A stretch of 33,761 nucleotides of DNA. It comes from an uncultured bacterium (GTDB lineage Bacteria; Krumholzibacteriota; Krumholzibacteriia; LZORAL124-64-63). The notes beneath the pieces are model-generated. The model was not told the origin of the DNA. It made no database searches and saw nothing but the letters and a program-made list of their open reading frames with translations. Below are positions 23,271 to 32,202 of this stretch, piece by piece. The position numbers and the translations under genes were made by a program. How positions within the stretch are numbered: position 1 is the stretch's first letter; every line of letters begins with the position of its first letter. The stretch is taken from NCBI GenBank assembly GCA_937910695.1, contig CALEMW010000045.1, forward strand, positions 1-33,761, given 5' to 3'.

Positions 23271-24934
23271 TATGGGGCCAGGTGGGTTCCGGTGGCGCTG
23301 TGACCCGCCACCGGAGCGCCGCGCCACGTCCACAGATCGAAGGTCTCTTCAAGACTGTAATGGGACCTGAAGTGTTCGCGCACCTCAGGAGAGAAGATCT
23401 CCTCGTGGGGCGAGTACCAGTTGCACTTGGCGAAGGGTGTTTGGTCGCGGGGGATGAGCCAGATCTCGATCAGCCCCGTGTCGAAGGTCGCCAGGGTCGA
23501 AGCGGAAATCTCGAGGTGGGAAAGGTGGGCGTCCATCTGGGCTACGGCGTCGATCAGCACGGGTTGTTCGGCGAAGGCCAGCAGCGGGCGTTGGTATGTA
23601 TGACGGAAATGCAGGCCCTCGCCGCCGTAGCCCATGCCGATCGTGCGGTTCGGGTGGCCGGCAAGAATGTTGCCGATGTCGGCGTCGACGGCTCCGGCAT
23701 CCGCCATCAGCGCCGCCGCCTGTCGGCCCGAGCGGTATCCGTTCACCGAGCCGGAAAGCAGGACGGTCAGCAGGAAGGCGGCGGTGAAGCCAAGTCGCCA
23801 ATCGGGTGAAAACGCTTTGAGGTTGGGAGCCGTGTGACGGCGATCGATCCACAGCATGGCGCCGGAAACCAGGTTGATGGGGACCAGGGGCAGCAGGTGC
23901 ACCAGCCCGGCTCCTGGTTTGAGAGCCAGGATGATGACCGCCACGTTGCCCACCAGCCAAGCCAGCCCCAGGTTGCGTCGCAGGCTGGAACTGTCTGGAA
24001 AACGGGCGCCGGCGGCCAGAGGGACCAGCACCGGGATGGCGTACAGCAACCCGCGGCGTAGCAGGATCGGCAGTTCGTTCATCTGGAGCCCGTGATGGGT
24101 CGACATGAAGACCCATTCGAGATATCGGTTGGGCGAGATCCCCGGGTGGAATGCGAAAGGAGCCATGGCGGCGGCGGTTCCCAGCCCGAGGGCGGCAAGG
24201 GTGGATCGCCAACCGTGCCGGGCGTCGAGCATGGCCAGCACCGGCAGCATGTAGAGCCCGGCGTGGATCTTCAGGTTCACGACGAAGCCGAAGGCGAGAG
24301 CCGTCCCGATCACGGCTGTGGAGCGACGGTGCAGTCCGGCGCTCCATAAACCGACCGACACGCCGAACAGCAGATAGGCGTCCGGTCGTACGACGAAGGC
24401 CGACGTCCCGCAGATCCACAACAGCATGGCGGCGGCGGCTGTCAGCACGAAGGCCGTTGCGTCGATCATGTGGCGTCGCAAGGCGAGGTGCAGGAAAACC
24501 AACGATCCCAACAGAGCCAGCAGGGCGCCGGTCTTGGCGGCTGTGATCGAAAGGCCGAACATCAGGAACGACAGACCGGTAGCCAGATACACCGAAGGTC
24601 CGTAGAGCACGCTGTAGCGCTCGGCGGCGTCAGGAGCATGATAGAGAGGACCGCCGTGATGGAAGATGCCGGAGATCGTGGTCACCAAGGGTTCCACTTC
24701 GCTGGCGAAGCCGGGATGGCGGGAGTACCAGGCGCCGAAGCCTGCAAAAGCGATCAGTGCGATGCCGGCCGCTGCGCACGCCGCCAAGGGTCCAAACATT
24801 CTTAAAGACGATGTAGCCCGGGCACGCACGCCTGGATTCCACAACACGGCGTGCCAGGCCAGAAGCAGCAAGACGAACGTCGCCAGCGGAGCCAGCGAGC
24901 CGGCGATGAAGATATTTTCGATCACCCTGGGCAT
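23270..24934 (-). CDS. GT-C-like (family 39-type) membrane protein
   Basis: The product has 554 residues with about 10-12 helices over the first ~410 residues and a soluble C-terminal region of ~140 residues. The N-terminal loop after the second helix contains acidic and His residues (FASEVEPLVTTISGIFHHGGPLYHAPDAAERY) and then PSVYLATGLSFLMFGLS, a layout common in lipid-linked-sugar glycosyltransferases of the PMT_2/GT39 kind. The catalytic Asp is not pinned down. Weak ribosome site; the ATG is the best available start. The donor would be a polyprenyl-phosphate sugar if the call is right. It could be an uncharacterised membrane protein. Confidence 0.65.
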   Translation of the reverse strand: MPRVIENIFIAGSLAPLATFVLLLLAWHAVLWNPGVRARATSSLRMFGPLAACAAAGIALIAFAGFGAWYSRHPGFASEVEPLVTTISGIFHHGGPLYHAPDAAERYSVLYGPSVYLATGLSFLMFGLSITAAKTGALLALLGSLVFLHLALRRHMIDATAFVLTAAAAMLLWICGTSAFVVRPDAYLLFGVSVGLWSAGLHRRSTAVIGTALAFGFVVNLKIHAGLYMLPVLAMLDARHGWRSTLAALGLGTAAAMAPFAFHPGISPNRYLEWVFMSTHHGLQMNELPILLRRGLLYAIPVLVPLAAGARFPDSSSLRRNLGLAWLVGNVAVIILALKPGAGLVHLLPLVPINLVSGAMLWIDRRHTAPNLKAFSPDWRLGFTAAFLLTVLLSGSVNGYRSGRQAAALMADAGAVDADIGNILAGHPNRTIGMGYGGEGLHFRHTYQRPLLAFAEQPVLIDAVAQMDAHLSHLEISASTLATFDTGLIEIWLIPRDQTPFAKCNWYSPHEEIFSPEVREHFRSHYSLEETFDLWTWRGAPVAGHSATGTHLAP

Positions 24935-25065
24935 GGAATGGTGCTCCGGGCGCTATACGCCGATCCGGGATGTGGTCGCTGAATAGGATGTCGATGTGCG
25001 TGCGTGGATCGGTCCGTCGCTCCGGACGCGGGCACCAGGGGAGTGTACCACAATGGCACGAAGTG

Positions 25066-26505
25066 TCAAATCTCGGAAGATTCCGTTCGGACCAGTTCCA
25101 CCAAGGTCTCCACATGACTCGTCAACGGAAACATGTCGATGACCCGACCCCGCTTGACCTCGTACCCCGCCTTGACCAGCGCCCCACAGTCCCTCGCCAG
25201 CGTTGCCGGATCGCAGCTCATGTAGAGAATACGGGCCGGGGCCAGGGATCCGAGGTCGTTGGTCACGTGCTCCCCGAGCCCGGCGCGCGGCGGGTCGACC
25301 ACGACGGTCGTCCGAGCCCAGTCGAGTTTGGCGCCCAATCCTGCGGAGGTGGCCAGTTCGGCGCTGAAGGGACCGGTACCGCGGGCGGCGCTGGGGCGGC
25401 CGCTGCCGTCGGCGCTCTGGGTGCGGGACATCTTCCAGCCCAGGGTCACCTTTTCCACCGGCGCGAGCACGACCTTGGCGCGCGAGGCCAGGGTTTCGTC
25501 GCGCTTGTAGTTGTTGCGGGCGTCGAGCACGGCCTGACGGTTCTCTTCCACGCCGATGACCGTCTCGAACCGGTCGCCCAGCGAAAGGCCGAACAGTCCG
25601 ACCCCGCCGTACAGGTCGATCAGGGCGCCGCCGGGAGTGGCGGCGGTGAGTCCGTCTTCATCGAGCCAGGTGCGAGCCAGGCGCACGGCGGCTTCGGTCT
25701 CCGCGAAGTTGGTCTGGAAGAAGCTGAGGGCATGCACGCGCCAGGTGCGTTCGAGCATGCGGATCAGCAGGTGGTCGCGGCCCCAGACGGGACGGTTGTT
25801 GAACAGGACGCCCTGGCAACCGGGAGCCGGCGCCTCTTCGACGTCCTTGAGGATGGATTTCAGGGTTTTCAGGCGGGCGGGCGGACCATAGAGCACCGCG
25901 AGCCAGCCGCCGTCGGCGTCGAAGCGGATGACGATCTGGTCCACCGGAGGCAGCAGGCGCATCCAGGGCAGGACCGTCTCGTTGAAGACGGCGGGCATCA
26001 GGCCGTGCTCGTCGATGGCCAGCACGTCGTGGGTGCCTTTGCGGATCACGCCCCAGCGTCCGATCGGATCGCGTGTCAGGCGCACCTTGTTGCGGTAGCC
26101 GACGGGGGGGGCGGCGGATTCTGGGCCGCTCAGGCGGTCCTCCATGTCGATGCCGCCCTGGCGACGGAAGCAGTCCCGCACGATGACGAACTTGGCACGT
26201 TGCTGAGCCTCGAGAGAGAGATGCTGCAGATCGCAACCGCTGAGCGTGCCCAGCTCGCCAAGGGGGGGCTCCACCCGGTCGGGCGAGGGGATGACGATCT
26301 CCACGAGTTCGGCCTCGGCGAACCCCTTCTTGGATTTCACGACCTTGGCCCGGACCGTTTCGCCGGGAACCGTGCCAGGCACGAAGAGCACCAGACCATC
26401 TACGCGAGCCAGGCCGGCGCCGCCGGTGACGATGGAGTCGATGGTGGTTTCGAGGACGTCGCCGGGGCTGACGTCGGTCTTCTGGTTGTTCTTGGCGTCG
26501 GTCAT
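25066..26505 (-). CDS. TrmA/RlmD-family RNA uracil-C5 methyltransferase
   Basis: The product has 479 residues. An N-terminal TRAM-like domain (about 12-75) is followed by the catalytic fold: SAM motif LIDLYGGVGLFGLSL (about 296-310), VVVDPPRAG (about 401-409), and the nucleophile region SCDPATLARD with Cys431. The C-terminal RVIDMFPLTSHVETL is diagnostic. In most RlmD enzymes a C-x5-C-x2-C group near residue 90 holds an iron-sulfur cluster; here only C91 remains (SGCDLQHLS). A polar insertion (about 355-390, rich in S/G/A) precedes the DPPRAG block. The target, tRNA U54 or a 23S rRNA site, cannot be decided. Confidence 0.9.
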   Translation of the reverse strand: MTDAKNNQKTDVSPGDVLETTIDSIVTGGAGLARVDGLVLFVPGTVPGETVRAKVVKSKKGFAEAELVEIVIPSPDRVEPPLGELGTLSGCDLQHLSLEAQQRAKFVIVRDCFRRQGGIDMEDRLSGPESAAPPVGYRNKVRLTRDPIGRWGVIRKGTHDVLAIDEHGLMPAVFNETVLPWMRLLPPVDQIVIRFDADGGWLAVLYGPPARLKTLKSILKDVEEAPAPGCQGVLFNNRPVWGRDHLLIRMLERTWRVHALSFFQTNFAETEAAVRLARTWLDEDGLTAATPGGALIDLYGGVGLFGLSLGDRFETVIGVEENRQAVLDARNNYKRDETLASRAKVVLAPVEKVTLGWKMSRTQSADGSGRPSAARGTGPFSAELATSAGLGAKLDWARTTVVVDPPRAGLGEHVTNDLGSLAPARILYMSCDPATLARDCGALVKAGYEVKRGRVIDMFPLTSHVETLVELVRTESSEI

Positions 26506-26628
26506 GGCTCGGCTCCCAGGGTGAAGAGGTGCTCAACTTAGCATTCGGAGGCGGTCTCGCCAAGGCGGGGCGCAAACCTTGCAAGGCCGGTGCTGACCAT
26601 GCCACGTCCATGCTGTAATATGAGCGCC

Positions 26629-27246
26629 ATGAAGCGCCTGCGGACACGGAAGTCCCTCGCCTCGTCACTGCGAACGTCGGTGGCGTTCTGTGTGCTGCTC
26701 ACCGTCGTCGTGTCTTTGACGACAACGGGTTGCGCGCCCCATCGTCGCGGCCGGCTGGAATCTGAACTGACAGCCACGCCATCGACGCCCCGCCCGTCCG
26801 TCGATCGGTCGGCCCCGAGGCCGGCCACTCCCGAGCAGCAGACCACCTGGACCGAGATCGACCGTACCGCCCCGCCAGCCGACCAGGTCGTGGCCATGGC
26901 CGAGGCGTTCGTGGGGACTCCCTACCGCTGGGGAGGCACGACGCCCAACGGTTTCGACTGCAGCGGGCTGGTGTGCTTCGTGTACGGGAAGGTGGGTGTC
27001 GATCTGCCCCGTCGCGCCGTCGATCAGTCGCGGGCGGGCCGCGTGACCGACCTCCGAGGGTTGGCCAAGGGCGACCTCGTGTTCTTCCGCATCGACCGCG
27101 ACATCATTTCCCATGTGGGGATCTACGTGGGGGACGGGGAATTCATCCATGCGCCCGGAACCGGCAAGTATGTACGTCGAGACCGCATCGACGATTCCTG
27201 GTGGCGTTCCCGCGTCAAGACGGTGCGGCGCATCTTCTCGGGTTAA
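26629..27246 (+). CDS. NlpC/P60 cell-wall hydrolase, probable lipoprotein
   Basis: The product has about 205 residues. ATG at 26629 is chosen because MKRLRTRK gives a basic n-region before the hydrophobic core. An in-frame ATG three codons earlier (26620) and others further up are possible; none has a good ribosome site. The signal ends TTTGCAP, an imperfect lipobox with Cys. A Thr/Pro-rich linker leads to the NlpC/P60 domain: YRWGGTTPNGFDCSGLV with the catalytic Cys, HVGIYVGDGEFIHAPG with the catalytic His. Such enzymes cut peptidoglycan peptides (gamma-D-Glu-DAP bonds). The stop overlaps the convergent thiI stop (TTAA). Confidence 0.87.
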   Translation: MKRLRTRKSLASSLRTSVAFCVLLTVVVSLTTTGCAPHRRGRLESELTATPSTPRPSVDRSAPRPATPEQQTTWTEIDRTAPPADQVVAMAEAFVGTPYRWGGTTPNGFDCSGLVCFVYGKVGVDLPRRAVDQSRAGRVTDLRGLAKGDLVFFRIDRDIISHVGIYVGDGEFIHAPGTGKYVRRDRIDDSWWRSRVKTVRRIFSG

Positions 27247-28460
27247 TTCTCGATCCGACCCTCCGGGCCGATCTTCAGCAGATCCGACGTTTTGATGGCC
27301 TCGCTCACCGCTTCATCCAGATCGATCATCTCCGACAGTTGCAGCAGATCGGCCGTCTTGGCGTTCAACTCGGGGCGCGGCGAGCGGATCGAGCAGCAGT
27401 CGCGGTATGGTTCGATGGATGTGGTGAACATGCCCGTGCGGCGGGAGAGGTCCGTGATCTCGACCTTGTCGAAGCCCACTAACGGGCGCAGGATGGGCAG
27501 CTTCACATCGCTGCTGATCGCCCGCAGGTTGGGCAGGGTCTGACTGGCCACCTGACCCACACTGTCGCCGGTGACCAGGGCGTGGCAGTTCTCGCGCAGG
27601 GCGAACCGCTCGGCGGTCTTGACCATGAAGCGGCGGAACAGGACCATGTCGTGGGAGTCTTCCACCACGCCGACAGCCCGCACTTCGTAGGGATACACCG
27701 GCACCATGTGCACGGCCAGGGGCACCGGGGACCACTGGGCCAGACACGTGGCCAGCCGCTCGATTTTGCCGACGTTGGCCTCCTTCAGGGTACGGCCCGC
27801 ATAGAAGTGCACGAACTCCGGCCGGCAGCCCCGCTTCATCATCATCCATGCAGCCACGGGCGAATCGATGCCGCCGCTCAACAGCACCATCAAGCGTCCG
27901 CTCGAACCGGCGGGCAAACCGCCGGCGCCCGGGATCTTGTGGGTGTAGACCAGGATATCCTTGACAAGCACCAGCACGCTCACACAGAGGTCGGGTTCCT
28001 TGAGCTTGACGCCGATGTTCAAGGCCGGCTGTACCACGTCGCCCAGGGCGATGTTGAGTTCCTGGGAGGTCAGCGGAAAGGTGTGGTCGCTGCGGCGGGC
28101 GTCGATGCGGAAGTCGCGCGCACGGCCGACGTCGCGGCGGGCCATGGCGATCGCAGCGTCCTTCAGCCGCGCCATATCGTCGTCGTGGTCTGCGGAACGG
28201 GGCACGGCCTCGGCGGCCGAGAGCCACTGAATACCGAACACGCGGGCGAGCTTCTCGGTGCAGCGTTGGGCTGCTTCGGGGTCGCTCAGTCGCACCAGAT
28301 AGCGGCTTTCCACGTGGTTGACCGAGTCGACGGGTTCGCCGGCGAGGGCGTGGAGCATGTTGTTGCGCAGCTTGCGCTGGAAGACGCTCCGGTTCTTTCC
28401 CTTCAGGGCGATCTCGGCATAGTGCACGCCGATAACGGTCGATGTCGGACGGTCGCTCAT
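27243..28460 (-). CDS. thiI: tRNA 4-thiouridine synthase ThiI (without rhodanese domain)
   Basis: The product has 405 residues. The N-terminal ferredoxin-like region and THUMP domain (about 60-170) bind tRNA; the PP-loop SGGIDS (195-200) binds ATP; GDSVGQVASQTL and the CCSIRSP segment (Cys355/356) are typical of the family. Length matches the short form found in many Gram-positive and other bacteria that lack the fused rhodanese domain, so a separate sulfur carrier is needed. It makes s4U8 in tRNA and, in some organisms, supplies sulfur for thiazole. It lies 73 bp downstream of the aminopeptidase gene on the same strand. Confidence 0.93.
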   Translation of the reverse strand: MSDRPTSTVIGVHYAEIALKGKNRSVFQRKLRNNMLHALAGEPVDSVNHVESRYLVRLSDPEAAQRCTEKLARVFGIQWLSAAEAVPRSADHDDDMARLKDAAIAMARRDVGRARDFRIDARRSDHTFPLTSQELNIALGDVVQPALNIGVKLKEPDLCVSVLVLVKDILVYTHKIPGAGGLPAGSSGRLMVLLSGGIDSPVAAWMMMKRGCRPEFVHFYAGRTLKEANVGKIERLATCLAQWSPVPLAVHMVPVYPYEVRAVGVVEDSHDMVLFRRFMVKTAERFALRENCHALVTGDSVGQVASQTLPNLRAISSDVKLPILRPLVGFDKVEITDLSRRTGMFTTSIEPYRDCCSIRSPRPELNAKTADLLQLSEMIDLDEAVSEAIKTSDLLKIGPEGRIEN

Positions 28461-28533
28461 CGTGGGGTCTCCGCGGGAACGTGATGTTCGAGTCGGGGGG
28501 TCACCGACAAGGTTGGAGCATCGGGGGCCGATG

Positions 28534-30690
28534 TCAACGGGAGAGGATCAGGCTGCCTGTGGCACGGGCCGGCAGCGAGCCGTCGTCGGGCCGGCTGATC
28601 ACCGTGAAGAAGTAGGTGCCCGACGGGCAGGGGCGGCCGTCGTCGTCGTGGCCGTTCCAGGCGACAGAGCGTTCGCCGGGGGCCCCGGAGAATGTGGGGA
28701 GTTGACGGATCAGGCGGCCGCGGAGGTCGTACACGGTGATTTCGTCGCGGCTCGGGGTCGACGTTTCCCAGCGGATCGACGTGCGGCCGTGGAAAGGGTT
28801 GGGGGCGGCGGCGCGCAGGGACATCTGGGGCGAGAGGGTGGTCTGTTCGGCCACGCCCACCATCTCAACAAGATCGAAGAGCAGCCAACGGTCGGGATCG
28901 AGGGTGATCGAAACGACCTGGGCCGGTGTGGGGATCGAGACCTGCGTCTCGAAGTTGTTGAGCACGATCGTGACGGTGGTGTCCCAGTCGGCGGTGGCGA
29001 TCACGACGTCGATGGGCAGTCGGTACGGTGCGGCGCCGAAAACGGGATCGGGTTCTTGGAGCTGGGCGAAGTCGATGGTGACGCTGTTCGCGCCCATCTC
29101 CTGATGGGGTGCCCAGAGTACACCGATCTCGGGGTTGGTTGAACGCAGCAGCCACTGGTCGAAGAACCAGCTGAGGTCGCCGTCGTAGGAGTTCTCGCAC
29201 ACGGCTCGGAAGTCGTCGCTGTCGGCGTTTCCGAAGCGAAGGGCGGGATCGTCACACCAGTTCATCAGGGCGCCGAAGAATGCCGGGTCTCCCATTTCGC
29301 GGCGCAGCATGTGCAGCACCCAGGCTCCCTTGTAGTAGATCATGTTGCTGAAGTAGTACCAGGGGCTGGTCTGGTCGGGAGCACGGACCACCGGTTCAGT
29401 CCACCAGGTTGTGTTGGAGCGGGCCTGCATGAACCACTTCAGGGCGGCCCGGCCACCTTTGTGTTCGGCCCACAGGGCCTCGACGTAGGTGGCGAAACCC
29501 TCGTTGAGCCAGACGTGGGTCCAGTCGGTCGGGCTGACGAGGTTGCCGAACCATTGATGCGCCAGCTCGTGGATGATGATGGTGTCGAACCAGTGATCGC
29601 CCGTGATGAAGATCGATGAGTAGGTGGTGGCCGTGGGGTGCTCCATGGCTCCGTCCCAGTCGAACACGGTCATGCCGTACTTCTGGGAGAGGAACGGGTA
29701 GGGTCCGAACAGATCCTCGGCGAAGGCCATCATGTCGGGCAGCACCGAAAAATCCTCGACGGCCTCGTTGTAGTGGGCGGGGTAGACCCAGTGGTGCAGT
29801 TCGAGGGGCCCGTCCATGAGGTCGACGGTCTGCACGATTTCCCTATAGATGGATGCGGCGACCGAGACGTGGTACGTGGACATCTGCAACGGCTGACTCC
29901 AGGTCGTGGTCTTCGGCACGTAGGAGTTGTCCTTCTCGGAGGGAACGCCGATGTCGTCGTGAAGCCGGGCCAAGCCGGCGGCGATGCCGGGTGAGCGGGA
30001 AGGCTGGGCGATCGCCACGCCGTTGGACACGACGGTGTACGCCTCAGGCATGGTGACAGTCATGGTGAAGGTGGCCTTGTCCGACGGGATGTCTTTGCAG
30101 GGCCACCACGAACGTGCGCTCCAGGGTTCGCTGAGGCTGGCGGCGACGATCGCGCCGTCGTAGCGGGGCACGAACTGCAGGCCGTAGAGGCCGTACGGCT
30201 CGGGGTAACCCTGATAGATGACCGTCACGGTCAACGACGAGCCCGCGATATGGGTTTGCGGGAGCGTCATGGCAAGGCGGTCGTTCCCATGGGTGAAGGC
30301 TGTGTATTGAACGTAGGGATCGATGACGGCGGCCGCCAGAACGGTCATGCCGTCGACGAGGTCGAGGACCACCGTATCGAGATCGACCAGCACGTCCATC
30401 GTCAGGGTCACCGAGCCGGTGAGGTGCTGATCGTCGGGGTCGATCCAGAGTTCGACATCGTAGTGAGTCGCGTCGTACCGCATCTGCAAGGGGTCGGGCG
30501 AGGTCGTTGACTTTTCCGTGGGGGCGGTGCCGAAGGCGCTCTTGCCTTCGAGCAGCCAGCTGTCCACAAGAGGGCCGGCGCCGAGGGTTGCACCTGCTCC
30601 GCAGGACAGCAGAAAGACCACCGACAGGAGTCGGCGGGCGGAGCGTTGGGCCTTGACGCGGCGAGACGTCACGAAATCCCCCAAATGCAT
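28534..30690 (-). CDS. secreted M1 metallopeptidase with FlgD/T9SS-like C-terminal domain
   Basis: The ATG at 30690 gives 718 residues. A GTG seven codons later, preceded by GGGGGA, is also credible; a start further upstream (30768) would fall in the predicted promoter. A signal peptide (LLSVVFLLSCGAGATLGA) follows a basic n-region. The zinc site is HELAH (374-378) with Glu in WLNEGFA (about 397), a standard M1 HEXXH-x18-E. The usual GAMEN exopeptidase motif is GAMEH here. The last ~90 residues (NPFHGRTSIRW...GSLILSR) are an FlgD-Ig sorting-like domain. It probably degrades external peptides; whether it works as aminopeptidase or endopeptidase is not certain given the altered motif. Confidence 0.9.
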   Translation of the reverse strand: MHLGDFVTSRRVKAQRSARRLLSVVFLLSCGAGATLGAGPLVDSWLLEGKSAFGTAPTEKSTTSPDPLQMRYDATHYDVELWIDPDDQHLTGSVTLTMDVLVDLDTVVLDLVDGMTVLAAAVIDPYVQYTAFTHGNDRLAMTLPQTHIAGSSLTVTVIYQGYPEPYGLYGLQFVPRYDGAIVAASLSEPWSARSWWPCKDIPSDKATFTMTVTMPEAYTVVSNGVAIAQPSRSPGIAAGLARLHDDIGVPSEKDNSYVPKTTTWSQPLQMSTYHVSVAASIYREIVQTVDLMDGPLELHHWVYPAHYNEAVEDFSVLPDMMAFAEDLFGPYPFLSQKYGMTVFDWDGAMEHPTATTYSSIFITGDHWFDTIIIHELAHQWFGNLVSPTDWTHVWLNEGFATYVEALWAEHKGGRAALKWFMQARSNTTWWTEPVVRAPDQTSPWYYFSNMIYYKGAWVLHMLRREMGDPAFFGALMNWCDDPALRFGNADSDDFRAVCENSYDGDLSWFFDQWLLRSTNPEIGVLWAPHQEMGANSVTIDFAQLQEPDPVFGAAPYRLPIDVVIATADWDTTVTIVLNNFETQVSIPTPAQVVSITLDPDRWLLFDLVEMVGVAEQTTLSPQMSLRAAAPNPFHGRTSIRWETSTPSRDEITVYDLRGRLIRQLPTFSGAPGERSVAWNGHDDDGRPCPSGTYFFTVISRPDDGSLPARATGSLILSR

Positions 30691-30763
30691 CTTGAGCGGG
30701 CGAGGAACCTGGACCACAATGTCGCAGTCTCGGGTACAGAACACCACGGCATCTTTATGTATC

Positions 30764-30791
30764 TTCATACATTCTGATGCCCGATGTTCAA
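30764..30791 (-). promoter_or_regulatory. possible promoter of the M1 peptidase gene
   Basis: On the minus strand TTGAAC (30791-30786) and TATGAA (30769-30764) are 16 bases apart. A start near 30757 would exclude the most upstream ATG and support a start at 30690 or 30669. Each box matches consensus at four of six bases, so this is tentative. Confidence 0.4.
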
Positions 30792-30885
30792 TTTAACGAT
30801 CAAGCGACAACATCATAGCACAAAGTGACTCGTCGTGCCTCTACGGGGTGTGATGAGAAATCACGCACCGCGTCGAGGAGCGACC

Positions 30886-32202
30886 ATGAGCCAGAATGAC
30901 TGCCTCCACATCGATTCCACCAACGTTTTGCCGTTCGTCGACCGTGAACGCATCGACGAGAAGGCTGAGCTGGCCCGGGCCGTGGCCAGACAGCTCGAAC
31001 GTCGGGAGGGGCCGGGGTCGGATTTTCTGGGGTGGCTCGATCTACCGGTGGCGGCCAACGGACCAGAACTGAGCCGGATGGAGGATCTGGCCGAGCAGGC
31101 GGGTCAGGACAGCGACGTCGTGGTGGTGATCGGCATCGGCGGCTCCTATCTGGGAGCGGAGGCGGCTCTGAGCGCTCTGTGCGACCTGACCAGCGGGCCC
31201 GAAATTCTCTTCGCAGGAACCCACCTCTCGTCACCGGCCCTGTCCAGAATGCTCCGCAGGGTGGAGGGCCGTGACATCCGGCTGGTGGTGATCTCAAAAT
31301 CCGGCACGACCCTCGAACCCGCGGCGGCGTTCCGCCTGTTCCGCGACCTCATGGTCCGGCGCTACGGGCGTGAAAACGCCGCCCGGCGGATTACGGCCGT
31401 CACCGACGCGTCCCGCGGCGCCCTGAGGTCGATGAGCGACGAGGAGGGCTACGAGACCTTTGTGATTCCCGACGACGTGGGAGGTCGTTTTTCCGTGCTC
31501 ACGCCGGTGGGTCTGTTGCCGCTGGCAATCGCCGGTCTCGACGTGCGCGCCTTGCTCGGCGGCGCCGCGGCCATGCGCGAGCGTTGTGCCGGGGCAGACC
31601 TTTGGGAGAACCCGGCCCATCTCTACGCTGCGGCGCGCAGTGCGCTCTACGACGAAGGTTACTGGGTCGAGGTCTTGAGTTCGTTCCATGCCGATGTGGG
31701 GCCGTTGCAGGAGTGGTGGAAGCAGCTCTTCGGCGAGAGCGAGGGCAAGGAGGAGCGCGGCATCTTCCCCGCGTCTTGTCGTTTCACGACGGATCTCCAC
31801 AGTCTCGGACAGTATCTGCAGGACGGACGTCGTGAGCTGTTCGAAACGTTTCTGATGGTCGATGGGGGACAGCCCGATCTGGTGGTGCCGCTCGACGCCG
31901 CCGAACCCGGCGGCGTCGACCTCGACCGCGACGGCCTCGCCTACCTGGTTGGACGCAGCCTGGACGACATCAACACCAAAGCGTTCGAAGGCACGCGCAA
32001 CGCTCATACCGACGGCGGCGTGCCCAACCTCACGATCACCGTGCCGACCCTCGACGAGAGAGTGATCGGAAGCCTCTTCTATTTCTTCGAGAAGGCGGTG
32101 GCGATCAGCGGCAGGATGCTGGGGGTCAATCCCTTTGATCAGCCCGGCGTGGAGGCCTACAAGAAGGAAATGTTTCGTCTGCTGGGCAAACCAGGCGCCT
32201 GA
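30886..32202 (+). CDS. pgi: glucose-6-phosphate isomerase
   Basis: The product has 438 residues, close to the short (~450) form. ATG at 30886 follows GAGGAG (30875-30880). Signature blocks: VVVIGIGGSYLGAEAAL in the first SIS domain, VISKSGTTLEPA, GESEGKEERGIFPAS, and the PGI signature GSLFYFFEKAVAISGRMLGVNPFDQPGVEAYK near the end. It interconverts glucose-6-phosphate and fructose-6-phosphate in the cytoplasm. Its stop abuts the stop of the convergent kinase gene (TGATCA), leaving no space for a separate terminator. Confidence 0.96.
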   Translation: MSQNDCLHIDSTNVLPFVDRERIDEKAELARAVARQLERREGPGSDFLGWLDLPVAANGPELSRMEDLAEQAGQDSDVVVVIGIGGSYLGAEAALSALCDLTSGPEILFAGTHLSSPALSRMLRRVEGRDIRLVVISKSGTTLEPAAAFRLFRDLMVRRYGRENAARRITAVTDASRGALRSMSDEEGYETFVIPDDVGGRFSVLTPVGLLPLAIAGLDVRALLGGAAAMRERCAGADLWENPAHLYAAARSALYDEGYWVEVLSSFHADVGPLQEWWKQLFGESEGKEERGIFPASCRFTTDLHSLGQYLQDGRRELFETFLMVDGGQPDLVVPLDAAEPGGVDLDRDGLAYLVGRSLDDINTKAFEGTRNAHTDGGVPNLTITVPTLDERVIGSLFYFFEKAVAISGRMLGVNPFDQPGVEAYKKEMFRLLGKPGA

